Of a stretch of DNA of 7,348 nt, positions 6,472 through 7,348 are shown one piece after another; the stretch's first letter is position 1; every line of letters starts with the position of its first letter. The stretch is taken from contig JAMFRX010000691.1 of NCBI GenBank assembly GCA_026224995.1, forward strand, positions 1 through 7,348. Reading direction: 5' to 3'. The notes below the pieces were generated by a model. It searched no databases, had not been told where the DNA came from, and saw nothing but the letters and a program-made list of their open reading frames with translations. This DNA comes from Puia dinghuensis. GTDB lineage: Bacteria > Bacteroidota > Bacteroidia > Chitinophagales > Chitinophagaceae. The translations under genes were made by a program, and so were the position numbers.

Positions 6472-7348
6472 TCAGTTTATAGAATGCCTGATATTTTGAT
6501 CCGCCCACGCAATAAAGAATTTGATATTCGGCGCATCAGTATGCCCGCCATCATGCTGGCGCCAGGCAAGCCGGCCATCCAGCAGACCCGTATTGACGGG
6601 AGGCATCTGCTCATGACGATAATCATCCGTAACTCCGAGGTCTTTTGCGCCCAAAAGCCGGAAGACGGGTCCCGCAGCAACGGCGGCCATATAGCTGCCC
6701 TGGTGGTCTAGCCATTGGGCATCGCCCTTATCCGGAACCCCATAGCTGATGAAGACCAGTCGCGGGGCGCATAAAGCGATCAGCTCATGGGAGTCGACTG
6801 GGAGGTCTCCGGCGGTTTTAACCCCAAAGCCGGCGTCCGAAGCGCCGTATTTCATGAAATTCCCGGCCATCCAATAGTATTCTCCGCCTGTAAGGCTTTC
6901 CACGGCTTCCCCAAAGTTTCGCCTGTGCAGCTTGGCGCCACCCTCGCCGGATGAGCCGATAAGGCCCATGGCAAAACGGGGCTCGAAAGCCAGTGTCACC
7001 AATGCGGCCTTCCCATACCTCGAGACACCTTCTATTCCTACATGTTTGCTGTCGACCATCGGCTCGTTCGCTTCCAGGTAGTCGAACGCCCTCGCGGCCC
7101 CCCAGGCCCAGGCGCGCAGCGCCCCCCAGTCATCCGGTTTTCGCGGCTGCCCCTTGTTGACCAGCCCGATGATGCCTCGCGTAAGGCCGGCGGCATTGTC
7201 CGCCTGTATGCTCCCGGGATCGATGAGTAAATAACCCCACCCATCGGCGATAAGGGGCGCAGATGCGGGAGTATCACCCGGCCAGACCTTGCTAAACTGC
7301 ATCAGCAACGGCACAGGCGCTTTCGCATTGGCAGGCAGCACCAGCGTC
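6472..7348 (-). CDS. CE15 glucuronoyl esterase, C-terminal 291 residues (5' end off the window)
   Basis: CE15 enzymes hydrolyse the ester between lignin alcohols and 4-O-methyl-glucuronate on xylan. The frame is open to the right edge; the N-terminus, including any signal peptide and roughly a quarter to a third of a typical bacterial member, lies beyond it. Positions are counted from the GTG codon at 7341, an internal Val. The segment begins LPANAKAPVPL, a usual CE15 beta-strand entry. The nucleophile motif GVSRYGK (105-111) holds Ser107 and, at Ser+4, the uronate-binding Lys111. SGEGGAKLHRRNFGE (131-145) gives Glu133, the canonical acid 26 residues after Ser. LPVDSHELIAL (180-190), Trp210 (matching the substrate-binding Trp about 100 residues after Ser) and AAVAAGPVFRLLGAKDLG (219-236) follow, then MPPVNT (246-251) and HDGGHTD (263-269) with catalytic His267. 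All visible catalytic residues are intact. It precedes the SASA-family gene by 32 bp on the same strand. Confidence 0.92.
   Translation of the reverse strand, partial: TLVLPANAKAPVPLLMQFSKVWPGDTPASAPLIADGWGYLLIDPGSIQADNAAGLTRGIIGLVNKGQPRKPDDWGALRAWAWGAARAFDYLEANEPMVDSKHVGIEGVSRYGKAALVTLAFEPRFAMGLIGSSGEGGAKLHRRNFGEAVESLTGGEYYWMAGNFMKYGASDAGFGVKTAGDLPVDSHELIALCAPRLVFISYGVPDKGDAQWLDHQGSYMAAVAAGPVFRLLGAKDLGVTDDYRHEQMPPVNTGLLDGRLAWRQHDGGHTDAPNIKFFIAWADQNIRHSIN

Noticed and set aside
6440..6508. Longer SASA-family start at 6508, overlapping the CE15 gene
   Set aside because: It would add 23 mostly polar or basic residues in front of an obvious signal peptide and overlap the CE15 3' end.
1..7348. 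CRISPR arrays, tRNA or rRNA genes, insertion sequences, defence systems
   Set aside because: No direct-repeat arrays, transposase motifs, terminal inverted repeats or RNA-gene signatures were seen; the window is almost fully covered by the six protein genes.

Overview
The window looks like a chromosomal carbohydrate-use region of a Bacteroidota bacterium, probably of Chitinophaga-like type with moderately high GC. This rests on signal peptides that end in '...AQ', A/T-rich start regions without clear Shine-Dalgarno sites, -7-like boxes resembling TAnnTTTG, a lipoprotein serpin, and protein families typical of Bacteroidota glycan loci. The genus is an inference.

Layout. On the minus strand, from the right edge: the C-terminal two thirds of a CE15 glucuronoyl esterase (6472 to the edge), then a sialate O-acetylesterase (SASA)-family protein (4961-6439). 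On the plus strand: a lipoprotein serpin (3709-4983), whose 3' end overlaps that of the SASA-family gene by 23 bp. After a short divergent intergenic region the minus strand resumes with a secreted GH3 beta-xylosidase/beta-glucosidase-like enzyme (1418-3595). This is followed almost without a gap by mannonate dehydratase uxuA (237-1412), and then by the secreted N-terminus of a probable M1-family metallopeptidase that runs off the left edge.

How the genes fit together. CE15 enzymes cut the ester between lignin and the 4-O-methyl-glucuronate side chains of xylan. GH3 enzymes of this type release xylose or glucose from oligosaccharides. UxuA acts in the cytoplasm on mannonate derived from glucuronate. 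The inferred theme is use of glucuronoxylan or a similar uronate-bearing hemicellulose. The GH3-uxuA pair probably forms one transcript under a LacI/GalR-type operator: a perfect 26-bp palindrome at 3619-3644 lies just upstream and also faces the divergent serpin.

Most notable observation. The SASA-family protein is full length and in frame, yet it has lost the usual catalytic residues in all three places they are expected: Ser replaced by Tyr in the GQSNM block, Gly-Gly replaced by Ala-Glu in the oxyanion block, and Asp/His replaced by Gly/Gln in the DIHP block. It looks like a secreted pseudoenzyme, or an enzyme with a changed mechanism, co-located with a CE15 esterase whose own catalytic residues are intact. 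The operator shared between a serpin and a GH3 gene is the second point of interest. No RNA genes, CRISPR arrays, insertion sequences or other mobile elements were seen, and no gene-free stretch exceeds about 115 bases.
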